From: Microcaldota archaeon | GTDB lineage: Archaea; Micrarchaeota; Micrarchaeia; Micrarchaeales; Micrarchaeaceae | Direction of reading: 5' to 3' | DNA length: 45,019 bases | NCBI GenBank assembly: GCA_021797895.1 | Contig: JAJZYW010000003.1 | Coordinates: forward strand, 1-45,019 | Shown: positions 29,285 through 37,458 of the stretch, piece after piece | Position numbering within the stretch: the stretch's first letter is position 1 | Layout of the letters: each line of letters starts with the position of its first letter | Made by a program: the position numbers and the translations under genes | The notes under the pieces: generated by a model | What the model was told of the DNA's origin: nothing | What the model saw: only the letters and a program-made list of their open reading frames with translations | Database searches by the model: none

Positions 29285-30181
29285 TTGCCTGAACAATCAA
29301 GATTGATAAACGGCCTGATATTCAGGCTGGTGAAGAAGCACATAGCCGGCTCAACCTACGGCTCCGCGCTGAAGATAGTAAGGGCGCTGGACCAGGAGGG
29401 CATGGGCACCACCATAACCTTCCTCAACGAGAACGTGAAGGACCAGGCGAAGGCGAAGTACAACACCAACACGTACATACACGCAATGAAGCAGGCTGCA
29501 CGCCTGGGGCTCAACTCAAGCATATCCATCAGGCCCAGCCAGATAGGCTTCACCATAAACAACGGCTGGTTCGAGAAGAATCTCTCTGAGCTCGCATCCG
29601 CAGCGAAGGACTACGGCATAACCGTATGGCTTGAGAACGAAGAGGGCACGACCCCGAAGGAGATACTGGAGTCGTGCGCATCCCAGCCCTGCGAATCCCA
29701 GATAGGCCTTGAGATACCCATGCAGCTCAACGAGAAGGACATCCAGTTCGTTCTCAGCAGGTGCAGCAAGCTGAAGCTCACTCCATCCGGATACAAGTCC
29801 GAGAGGAAGCCCCACGTCCGCCACCACGACGAGAAAGTGGACAAGGTGCACGCATACTGCAAGGACATAGCGATACTGGCGAAGAAGTGCAGCAAGATAT
29901 ACGTGCACGACTCCGACGAGAAGGTGCTCGCGAAGGTCGCTTCTGCAAGCAAGCAGTATAGGAAGAGCCTGGTATTCGAGCTGCCTCTCGGGTACAGCAA
30001 GCGCTGGAAGACCAAGCTCGCCTCGATGAAGCTCAACCTCAACGCCTACGTGCCGTACGGGAAGGACTGGGCGTCGTACGCGCTTTACAGGCTCACCGAG
30101 GGCCACATAAGGGAGATAGCCGCATCGGTGCTGAAATACAAGAACGAGGGTCAGTCAGATGGAGAAGAAAACGGCCAATAA
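29285..30181 (+). CDS. proline dehydrogenase-like TIM-barrel protein
   Basis: GSTYGSALKIVRALDQEGMGTTITFLNENV, SSISIRPSQIGFTIN, KLKLTPSGYK, KIYVHDSDE, LVFELPLGYSKRW, NAYVPYGKDWASYALYRLTE line up in order with PRODH motifs. TTG start. Confidence 0.7.
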   Translation: MPEQSRLINGLIFRLVKKHIAGSTYGSALKIVRALDQEGMGTTITFLNENVKDQAKAKYNTNTYIHAMKQAARLGLNSSISIRPSQIGFTINNGWFEKNLSELASAAKDYGITVWLENEEGTTPKEILESCASQPCESQIGLEIPMQLNEKDIQFVLSRCSKLKLTPSGYKSERKPHVRHHDEKVDKVHAYCKDIAILAKKCSKIYVHDSDEKVLAKVASASKQYRKSLVFELPLGYSKRWKTKLASMKLNLNAYVPYGKDWASYALYRLTEGHIREIAASVLKYKNEGQSDGEENGQ

Positions 30182-31175
30182 GACCTATATAGACGCTATA
30201 ACCGGCGCCACGAGCGGCCTCGGCAGGCTGGTGGTCAGCCGACTCCTGGATTCGGGCGACGAGGTCAGGTCCATAATAAAGACTATGCCAGTTGACGAGC
30301 TCACGTGGGCGCACATCCCGGCTGGGACCATACCGTACATATCAGACCTTACGCAGAACGAAAGCGATAACTTCGGCACGATGGTCTCTGCACTGAAGGA
30401 CGTTGACAGGGTATTTCATATAGCAGGGGCGAGCTACAACTCGGCCAACACTCCGGAAGAGCTCAAGAAGAAGAACGTGATAAGCACGGAGAACCTCCTC
30501 AATGCGCTGGTCGAGGCAAACCGCGGGGGAAATACAGTGAGATTCATTTATGCGAGCAGCGTCACGGTTTACAACTACAAGCGCACAGGCGAGGTGCTCA
30601 CGGAGCAGTCGGAGCCGAAGCCCTCATCCCCCTATTCCCAGAGCAAGTACATAGCAGAGCGCATAATAGAATCGTTCTCCAAGGCGCACCCCGAGATTGA
30701 GTACACAATACTAAGGTTCGGCACTCTTTACGGCGCCGAGTACGCCAAGCCCTCGTTCTGCAAGATATTCGACATGGTGAAGCGCGGCAACATGCGCTAC
30801 ATAGGAAGCGGCGACAACCATCTTACTTTCGTGCATGCTGAAGACGCCGCTGATGTGATGTGCTCCGCGGCAGCGAATCCGAAGGCGGCAAACCAGGTGT
30901 TCAACATAACCGAGGGGAAGCCCTACACCCAGAAGTACCTGATAGACCTTGTGGCCAAGTACATGGGCGTGTCGCTCTCCGAAAAGCACATAAATCCCCT
31001 GATAGCAAAGCTGGGCGCCAAGACAAAGGGCGTCAACAAGGACGAGATGGACTTCCTGCTAAGCGATCGCATAGTCAGCACAGACAAGGCAAAGTTGCTG
31101 CTAGGGTTTTCTCCGAAAAGAACCATGGAGAAGGACGGCGTCAAGATGATAGACGTCTGCAAAAGCACATCATGA
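30159..31175 (+). CDS. NAD-dependent epimerase/dehydratase (extended SDR)
   Basis: ITGATSGLGRLVVSRLLDSGDEV; YASSVTVYN; YSQSKYIAE. Confidence 0.92.
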   Translation: MEKKTANKTYIDAITGATSGLGRLVVSRLLDSGDEVRSIIKTMPVDELTWAHIPAGTIPYISDLTQNESDNFGTMVSALKDVDRVFHIAGASYNSANTPEELKKKNVISTENLLNALVEANRGGNTVRFIYASSVTVYNYKRTGEVLTEQSEPKPSSPYSQSKYIAERIIESFSKAHPEIEYTILRFGTLYGAEYAKPSFCKIFDMVKRGNMRYIGSGDNHLTFVHAEDAADVMCSAAANPKAANQVFNITEGKPYTQKYLIDLVAKYMGVSLSEKHINPLIAKLGAKTKGVNKDEMDFLLSDRIVSTDKAKLLLGFSPKRTMEKDGVKMIDVCKSTS

Positions 31176-31198
31176 ATTCTCTTTAAACGGTAGATACG

Positions 31199-31990
31199 AT
31201 GAGGAAAGGAAAAGTTGAGACATACATGCACGAACTTCTCGGCGAGAAGGGTTCGATACTGATAAGCCTTATAGATCCTGTGGACTACAGGAGCGCGAGC
31301 GACGCGGTCAGCGTGGCAGCCGGTGCGGCGAAGGGCGGGGCTGACATAATACTGATAGGCGGGAGCATAGGGGCGCAGGGGAACCTCCTCGACGACGTAA
31401 CCGTGCAGATAAAGGAGAAGGTCGAAGTGCCGGTCATACTCTTCCCCGGAAACATAGCGACGGTCACCAAGCACGCGGACGCCATATACTTCATGTCGCT
31501 CCTCAACGCAAGGAATCCGTACTGGATAACGCAGGCGCAGATGCTATCCGCTCCGCTTATCAAGGGCATGGGAATAGAGCCGCTGCCTCTCGGCTACATT
31601 GTTGTCTCGCCAGGAGGGACGGTGGGCTGGGTTGGCGACGCAAACTTCGTTCCCAGGGAGAAGCCGAAGATAGGCGCCGCGCTCGCCATGGCGGGCGAGT
31701 TCATGGGCAACCGCTTTATACTGACAGATACGGGCTCCAATCCCTCTCTGCAGGGCTCGGGCCCGATACCTCCTGAATTCGTGCGCACGGTCAAGAGCGC
31801 GATAACCGTCCCGTACATAGTCGCAGGAGGCATAAGGACAAAGGAGCAGCTCGCGCAGACGTATGCGGCTGGCGCCGATGCGGTGCAGATAGGCACCGCT
31901 TTCGAGAAGGCATCAGACGCCGAAAAGCTCTCTAAGAGCTTTGCCGCAGTGGCAAAGGCGGAAGGCCTCAAGAAGAAGAAAAACATGTGA
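31199..31990 (+). CDS. geranylgeranylglyceryl phosphate synthase family protein
   Basis: LISLIDPVDY...GGADIILIGGSIG...VPVILFPGNIATVTKHADAIYFMSLLNARNPYWI...YIVVSPGGTVGWVGDA...VPYIVAGGIRTKEQ. Confidence 0.94.
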   Translation: MRKGKVETYMHELLGEKGSILISLIDPVDYRSASDAVSVAAGAAKGGADIILIGGSIGAQGNLLDDVTVQIKEKVEVPVILFPGNIATVTKHADAIYFMSLLNARNPYWITQAQMLSAPLIKGMGIEPLPLGYIVVSPGGTVGWVGDANFVPREKPKIGAALAMAGEFMGNRFILTDTGSNPSLQGSGPIPPEFVRTVKSAITVPYIVAGGIRTKEQLAQTYAAGADAVQIGTAFEKASDAEKLSKSFAAVAKAEGLKKKKNM

Positions 31991-31996
31991 ACCCAG

Positions 31997-33106
31997 ATGC
32001 ACGACATAACCTATCTCGACATGCTGCAGCTCGTTCGGGAGCTGAAGCGCTTCGAGGGCGCCAGGATAGAGAAGTTCTACAGCCTGGGCGACGGAGTGTT
32101 CAGGTTCAAGCTCTCCAAGCGCGGGGAGCAGCAGTATGCGCTCGTGGTAAGGCTGTGCAGCTACGTCTGCATAACCAACCTTGAGGAGAAGTCCGATTCG
32201 ATAGACCAGTTCACCGCTGCGGTGCGCAAGCACGTCTCAGGCGCAATGATAAGCTCGATATCCCTGTACAACGACGACAGGATACTCGGCATAACGTCGA
32301 AGAAGGGCGACACCGAGTTCAACATACTTATAGAGATGTTCGGCAAGGGCAACCTAATCGTGACGGACAGGGTTATGAAGATACTCTCGTGCTACGTGAG
32401 CCACGCCTACAGGGACAGGTCAGTGAGGCCGCGCGACACGTATCTCCCTCCCTCAACCCGGTCGATAAGCACAGGCGATGCAGACTTTGCAGAAAAGCTG
32501 CTTTCGGGTATGAACAACTACAAGGGCAAGACCGCACTCCAGTCCGCGTCGCGCCTCCTAAACATGGGCTCAATCTACGTATCGGAGGCGTTCAAGAGGG
32601 CGGGGCTCAACGCAGAGGCGGAAAGGCTGTCGGAAGCGGAGGTTGCATCGCTCGCAGACAGGATAAAGGAGGTCGCCTCAGAGACTCAGGAAGGCAAGGT
32701 ATACATCATTAAGAACGACGGCAAGCCGGAGGACTACATGCTGTGCAGGCCAAGCTCCAAAGAATTTGAAGTAGAGGAGCGCAGCGGCCTCCTCGAAGCG
32801 CTCTCCGAATTCTACGCGATTGACGCGATGTCGGTAAGGGAGGAGAAGAACGAAAAGGTCGAGGAGCTGGAGAAGAGCATAGAAAAGCAGCTCGCGTATC
32901 TCGACAGCGTGGACAGGGAGATCCTGGAAAACAAAAAGAAGGGCGAGCAGGTGTACAACAACATGGTGAGGTTCAACCAGCTGATAGCGTACCTATCGAA
33001 GGAGCGCCGCGCCACTCTTGAGGAAGTGCAGGAGCGCTTTCCCGACCTGAGGATACTATCGATAGACAAGAAGACCCGCAGGATAAAGGTGGAAGTCGAT
33101 GCCTGA
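31997..33106 (+). CDS. NFACT-N/RqcH-like protein lacking an evident C-terminal NFACT-R domain
   Basis: DITYLDMLQLVRELKRFEGARIEKFYSLGDGVFRFKLSKRGEQQYALVVRLCSYVCIT...; coiled coil near the end; only 369 aa. Confidence 0.85.
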   Translation: MHDITYLDMLQLVRELKRFEGARIEKFYSLGDGVFRFKLSKRGEQQYALVVRLCSYVCITNLEEKSDSIDQFTAAVRKHVSGAMISSISLYNDDRILGITSKKGDTEFNILIEMFGKGNLIVTDRVMKILSCYVSHAYRDRSVRPRDTYLPPSTRSISTGDADFAEKLLSGMNNYKGKTALQSASRLLNMGSIYVSEAFKRAGLNAEAERLSEAEVASLADRIKEVASETQEGKVYIIKNDGKPEDYMLCRPSSKEFEVEERSGLLEALSEFYAIDAMSVREEKNEKVEELEKSIEKQLAYLDSVDREILENKKKGEQVYNNMVRFNQLIAYLSKERRATLEEVQERFPDLRILSIDKKTRRIKVEVDA

Positions 33107-33998
33107 AAGAATCAAGCTTACGTTTCTCGGTACTGGCGGCTCAATACCGACAGTCGAGCGTGGCCTTCCTGCTATGTCGTTGGAGTACAACGGCGCGGTT
33201 TACCTTTTCGACTGCGGCGAAGGCACGCAGATGCAGATGCTCAAATACGGAGTCAACGCGCACCGCATCAGAGCAATATTCATAACGCACATGCACGGCG
33301 ACCACGTGATAGGCGTGGCTGGCCTGATACGGTCGATGGCTCTCTACGGCAGGACTGAGCCGCTTGAGATATTCGTGCCGGAGGGAGAGGAGGGCAAGCT
33401 GGAGCCCCTGCTCACGTTCGACAGGGTGAGGATAGGGTATCCAATACTTATCAGGAAGACGAGGAGCGGAACGGCCTACAAGGGCAAGGATTTCACAGTA
33501 TCCGCGTTCGCGCTGAAGCACACTGTAAAGACCTTCGGGTACAGGTTCAAGGAGGACGACAGGCTCCATTTTGACAAGCAGAAGTGTGCAAAGCTCGGGA
33601 TAAAGAAGGAGATGTTCACCGAGATACAGAAGAAGGGAAAAATAAGGGTGGGCAAAAAGCTTATATTGCTGAGCGGCGTTACAACAAAGGAGAAAGGCAG
33701 GTCGATAGTGTACGCGACCGATTCCAGGCCGACCGCTTCGACGATAAATGCATCGAAGGGGGCAGACATCCTTGCGCACGAAGCGACATACTCGAAGGAA
33801 CTTGCGAAGCTCGCCAAGGAAAGGGCGCACTCCACATCAGAGGAGGCGGCGAAGGTCGCGAAATCCGCTGGAGTTTCACTTCTGGTGATATTCCACGTGA
33901 GCGCAAGGTACTCAAAGAGCAATCCCCTGGAGCAGGAGGCTAAGAAGGTGTTCAAGAACACAATGCTCGCATATGACGGAATGGAATTGTTGCTGTAA
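33099..33998 (+). CDS. rnz: ribonuclease Z
   Basis: LTFLGTGGSIPTVERGLPAMSLEYNGAVYLFDCGEGTQMQMLKYGV; THMHGDHVIGVAGLI; HEATYSKEL. Confidence 0.95.
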   Translation: MPERIKLTFLGTGGSIPTVERGLPAMSLEYNGAVYLFDCGEGTQMQMLKYGVNAHRIRAIFITHMHGDHVIGVAGLIRSMALYGRTEPLEIFVPEGEEGKLEPLLTFDRVRIGYPILIRKTRSGTAYKGKDFTVSAFALKHTVKTFGYRFKEDDRLHFDKQKCAKLGIKKEMFTEIQKKGKIRVGKKLILLSGVTTKEKGRSIVYATDSRPTASTINASKGADILAHEATYSKELAKLAKERAHSTSEEAAKVAKSAGVSLLVIFHVSARYSKSNPLEQEAKKVFKNTMLAYDGMELLL

Positions 33999-34001
33999 AA
34001 C

Positions 34002-34073
34002 GGGCTCGTAGTCGAGTGGCAAGACGTTCCCTTGACATGGGAAAGATCCGGAGTTCAATTCTCCGCGGGCCCA
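34002..34073 (+). tRNA. tRNA-Val(GAC)
   Basis: GGGCTCG-TA-GTCGAGTGGCAAGAC-G-TTCCC-TTGACAT-GGGAA...CGGAGTTCAATTCTCCG-CGGGCCC-A. Confidence 0.92.
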
Positions 34074-34075
34074 CT
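34066..34075. repeat. direct repeat CGGGCCCACT (tRNA-Val 3' end), second copy at 34837-34846
   Basis: Identical 10-mers bracket an AT-rich hicAB segment. Confidence 0.5.
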
Positions 34076-34293
34076 TTAAAAATGCGACAACAAAACGCAA
34101 GTTCTAATGCATAAAGCTGAAAGCAGAATTAAGTAGAATTCTGCCAGATCTAGCAAGTTACCAAATAGAGGAAATCAGGAAATTAGTGCACCAACATTAC
34201 GTAAGCACGATGAAAGAGTAATGCTACAAAGAAATTTGCAACACCTTTTCCCTTCAGAAAGTCCAGAGGCTTAAAAATAGAATTTCCTTAGAG

Positions 34294-34476
34294 CTACAAG
34301 TGCTTTTCAATATCTTCCCACTTAAGGCCTGTCTGCTTAAGTATCCTGTTCATTATCTGCTGTCTTAGTTCCTTTTGTGCTATCCGTATTATAGTAAAGT
34401 GCCCTTTCTGGTCGGATAATACAATATGGTCTCCTTTTCCTTGTCTTGCGAAATAACCATACTGTTCTTGTAGCAT
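34294..34476 (-). CDS. hicA: HicA-like toxin; recognisable N-terminus may extend upstream of the first Met
   Basis: MLQEQYGYFARQGKGDHIVLSDQKGHFTIIRIAQKELRQQIMNRILKQTGLKWEDI; in-frame upstream codons read VKPQKLIR, typical of HicA, but lack an ATG/GTG/TTG start. Confidence 0.7.
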   Translation of the reverse strand: MLQEQYGYFARQGKGDHIVLSDQKGHFTIIRIAQKELRQQIMNRILKQTGLKWEDIEKHL

Positions 34477-34527
34477 CCTAATTAGTTTTTGAGGTTTTAC
34501 AGGTCATAGAGCGCCTATAAATTCACC

Positions 34528-34779
34528 TTAGCTTCTTGCAATCAAGCTTCTAAGCACAGGCGACTTTACTTCCTTGTGCTTCTTTTCAAGCAGGAAAGCT
34601 ACTGCTGTATCTACTGCGTCCTTAAGCTCGCTTTCCAATTCGCGTAGGCTCTTGGCCTGATCCTGAACGTGAAGTTCGTCTATGGTTCCTACAAATAGCT
34701 TCCCATCTCTCTTGACATCCGCCTTAAACCCGTATATCTCCATCTTCATTCCCATCAGCAGATATATGGCGTTACGCAT
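34528..34779 (-). CDS. hicB: HicB-like antitoxin (partial RNase H-fold)
   Basis: MKMEIYGFKADVKRDGKLFVGTIDELHVQDQAKSLRELESELKDAVDTAVAFLLE; likely start at about 34749. Confidence 0.75.
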   Translation of the reverse strand: MRNAIYLLMGMKMEIYGFKADVKRDGKLFVGTIDELHVQDQAKSLRELESELKDAVDTAVAFLLEKKHKEVKSPVLRSLIARS

Positions 34780-34916
34780 ATAAAACGCTTCGCTTGAATT
34801 ATATTAAACAAATCAAACCCTCCGAGCCTTGAACCTCGGGCCCACTGATTTTTATTGTTGCTGCGTTGGGCTGCCCACACAGAAACCATAATAATCTGAA
34901 TAAATACTTAGAACAG

Positions 34917-35963
34917 ATGATGCAAACAATAAAACCCAAAAGGCTAAGAGAGGGCGATACAGTAGCGGTAATCTCGCCTTCCGATGGAATCGCAGAACTG
35001 TTTCCACATATATATGAGAATGGCATCAATAACATAAGGAAATACCTGCGCCTGGAAGTGAAGGAATGCGATACGGCAAAGAAAAGCAATGAATACCTGT
35101 ATACGCACCCGCGCGAAAGAGCGGAGGACATAAACATGGCTTTCGAAGACAAGGATGTAAAAGCCATATTTTCGAGTATAGGCGGTGACGATTCGGTAAG
35201 GATACTTGATTACTTAGACATGAAAGCGATAAGGAAAAATCCGAAGATCCTAATGGGCTTTTCTGACTCGGCAACTTTCCTTGATTACATACGCTACAAA
35301 ACGGGTCTTATCACATATAACGGTCCCGCTGTAATGGCAGGATTTGCGCAGATGGAAAGTTTTCCAAGCTCATTTATTCAAATGCTAAAAAGATTCCTTT
35401 TCGATCCTGTGGATAAATATGAATATTCAAGTTTTTCATTTTATTCAGATGGGTATCCCGAGTGGGCAGAAAAGAGGAATGTGGGGAAAATAAATACGAA
35501 GCATAGAAACGAGGGATGGCATTGGCTCCAGGGCAAAGCTTCAGCAAAGGGTGAGCTTTTCGGCGGCTGCGCTGATGTCCTCGAGTTCATGAAAGGTACT
35601 CATTTCTGGCCTGAAAATGGTTTCTGGGATGGGAAGATACTTTTCCTAGAGACGTCGGAGGATACGCCCTCTCCAGACACAGTAAAGTACTGGATAAGGA
35701 ACTATGGCAGCCAGGGCATACTTGAAAGGATAAGCGCATTGCTTGTTGCAATCCCCTCCGGCTATTCAGTAGACCAAAAGATGCGCCTTGAGAAAAAAAT
35801 CATCTCAGTGCTGGATACCGAGTTCGGCATAGACAACATCCCCGTTGTTACAAATATGGACTTCGGGCATACCGATCCCAAGTTCATATTGCCTATAGGC
35901 GCAATGGCTGAAGTAGACCCATCCAAAAAGCGGTTCAGGCTTCTGGAGAAACCAGTAGCTTGA
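34917..35963 (+). CDS. S66 family peptidase (LD-carboxypeptidase/MccF-like)
   Basis: RLREGDTVAVISPSDG...IFSSIGGDDSVRILDYLD...LMGFSDSATFLDYI...GGCADVLEFMKGTHFWP...IPVVTNMDFGHTDPKFILPIGAMAEVD. Confidence 0.9.
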   Translation: MMQTIKPKRLREGDTVAVISPSDGIAELFPHIYENGINNIRKYLRLEVKECDTAKKSNEYLYTHPRERAEDINMAFEDKDVKAIFSSIGGDDSVRILDYLDMKAIRKNPKILMGFSDSATFLDYIRYKTGLITYNGPAVMAGFAQMESFPSSFIQMLKRFLFDPVDKYEYSSFSFYSDGYPEWAEKRNVGKINTKHRNEGWHWLQGKASAKGELFGGCADVLEFMKGTHFWPENGFWDGKILFLETSEDTPSPDTVKYWIRNYGSQGILERISALLVAIPSGYSVDQKMRLEKKIISVLDTEFGIDNIPVVTNMDFGHTDPKFILPIGAMAEVDPSKKRFRLLEKPVA

Positions 35964-35995
35964 GTTTTGTAGTTTTGAAATGTATAAAGGAAAGC

Positions 35996-36964
35996 CTACT
36001 GCTTTCCTCCTTTCTTCTTTTCCTTTGCCTTATTGCCTCCATCTGATTTGTCAGGATCCTGGTACACGTTCTTATATACATCTTGGATGCCCATTACCCC
36101 CACTGGCGTCGGTATGCTGAAGCCCTTGCTCTCGGTTGGTATGAACACCATAAGGTTCTTTCCGGTCAGGCTTATTTCGTACATCATGTTGAGCGACCTT
36201 AGCTGCATCGCGTAGATGTCCTTGTGGTACTTCTCCGCAGCTTCGAGCATCTTGTCCGCTGCGAGGGATTCGCTCTCTGCGAGTATGACCCTTGCCTGCT
36301 TCTCCCTGTCTGATGTAGCTACCCTTGCCATTGCGTTCTGCAGCTCCTGCGGTATCGTGACGTCGCGTATCTCAACAGAAATTGGTATTATGCCCCATGG
36401 GCTTATCCTCTCCTGTATCAGCTCCTTTATGTTCTCCCCGACCATATTCCTTCCTGCGAGCATAAGTGAAAGCTCATTCTTTCCTATTACGTCCCTGAGA
36501 GCTGTCTGCGCTGCTAGCTGAACTGAGCTTATGTAATCCTGGACCTCCAGCACTGCCTGCTCGGGGTTGGTCACTCTCCAGAACAGTATCGCTTCTACGT
36601 CGACAGGCACGTTGTCCTTTGTGAGCGTCTTCTCGGCGCTGAAAACGGTGCTTATGACCCTGAGGTCGACGTTTATCGGCGTCCTGTCTATGAAAGGCAT
36701 TATTGCGAAGATGCCGGGTCCTATTATGCCAGTGTATCTGCCGAACCTCAGAACCGGCATCCTGTCCCACTGCTTTACAACCCTTATCGACATCGACATT
36801 ATGAGAAGAAGGGCTATTATCCCGATTATTATGCCGCCCAATATGCCTATCGCTATCCCGGCAAGCACGCCTATGATTATTATTGCCAATACATCTATCG
36901 CAAGCGATGTCGAGCCTGCGAAGTTCTTGGCGGGAATGGGTATCTCGTTGTTTTCATCAGCCAC
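35996..36964 (-). CDS. SPFH/band 7 (slipin/stomatin-like) protein
   Basis: N-terminal hydrophobic hairpin, then RFGRYTGIIGPGIFAIMPFIDRTPINVDLRV...QTALRDVIGKNELSLMLAGRNMVGENIKELI. Confidence 0.93.
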   Translation of the reverse strand: MADENNEIPIPAKNFAGSTSLAIDVLAIIIIGVLAGIAIGILGGIIIGIIALLLIMSMSIRVVKQWDRMPVLRFGRYTGIIGPGIFAIMPFIDRTPINVDLRVISTVFSAEKTLTKDNVPVDVEAILFWRVTNPEQAVLEVQDYISSVQLAAQTALRDVIGKNELSLMLAGRNMVGENIKELIQERISPWGIIPISVEIRDVTIPQELQNAMARVATSDREKQARVILAESESLAADKMLEAAEKYHKDIYAMQLRSLNMMYEISLTGKNLMVFIPTESKGFSIPTPVGVMGIQDVYKNVYQDPDKSDGGNKAKEKKKGGKQ

Positions 36965-37056
36965 ACAAGCACCAAGACGTTATCTCTGCCAAAGGCTTTA
37001 TGCTGTTCGTTTCGGCATTTCAAAACAGATAAATTACTATCATCCCAAATACATCT

Positions 37057-37458
37057 ATGCGAAATTCCGCGAACCTGGATGACATAATGTCTGACATAGC
37101 GGAAAGGGAGGAGCTTGAGGCACGCCGCAGCATACCTGAAAATGCCGATGACGACGATGCTGTTGCTGATGAATCTATTTTTAGTAGTGATGATGTTGTA
37201 TCGTCTAGCTCGCAGATGAAAAAGGTAGGCACTGTTGAACGCTTCTTCAAAAAGATAGGCGTGGCTGCAGTGAGCCTTACCGGAAGCCTTTCAGTGGGCG
37301 ATACGATAGAAATACGCGGCTCCGGGGTTTTCAGGTCAAGGATAGAAAGCATGCAGATCGAGCACGAGGACGTGGAATCAGCCTTGCCCGGCGATTCCAT
37401 AGGGATAAAGCTCCAAGATGAAGTGAGGGAGGGAGACGAGGTCTACCTTGTAGAGTGA
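37057..37458 (+). CDS. EF-Tu domain 2-like translation factor homologue
   Basis: Acidic/Ser N-terminus then VGTVERFFKKIGVAAVSLTGSLSVGDTIEIRGSG...ALPGDSIGIKLQDEVREGDEVYLV. Confidence 0.8.
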   Translation: MRNSANLDDIMSDIAEREELEARRSIPENADDDDAVADESIFSSDDVVSSSSQMKKVGTVERFFKKIGVAAVSLTGSLSVGDTIEIRGSGVFRSRIESMQIEHEDVESALPGDSIGIKLQDEVREGDEVYLVE

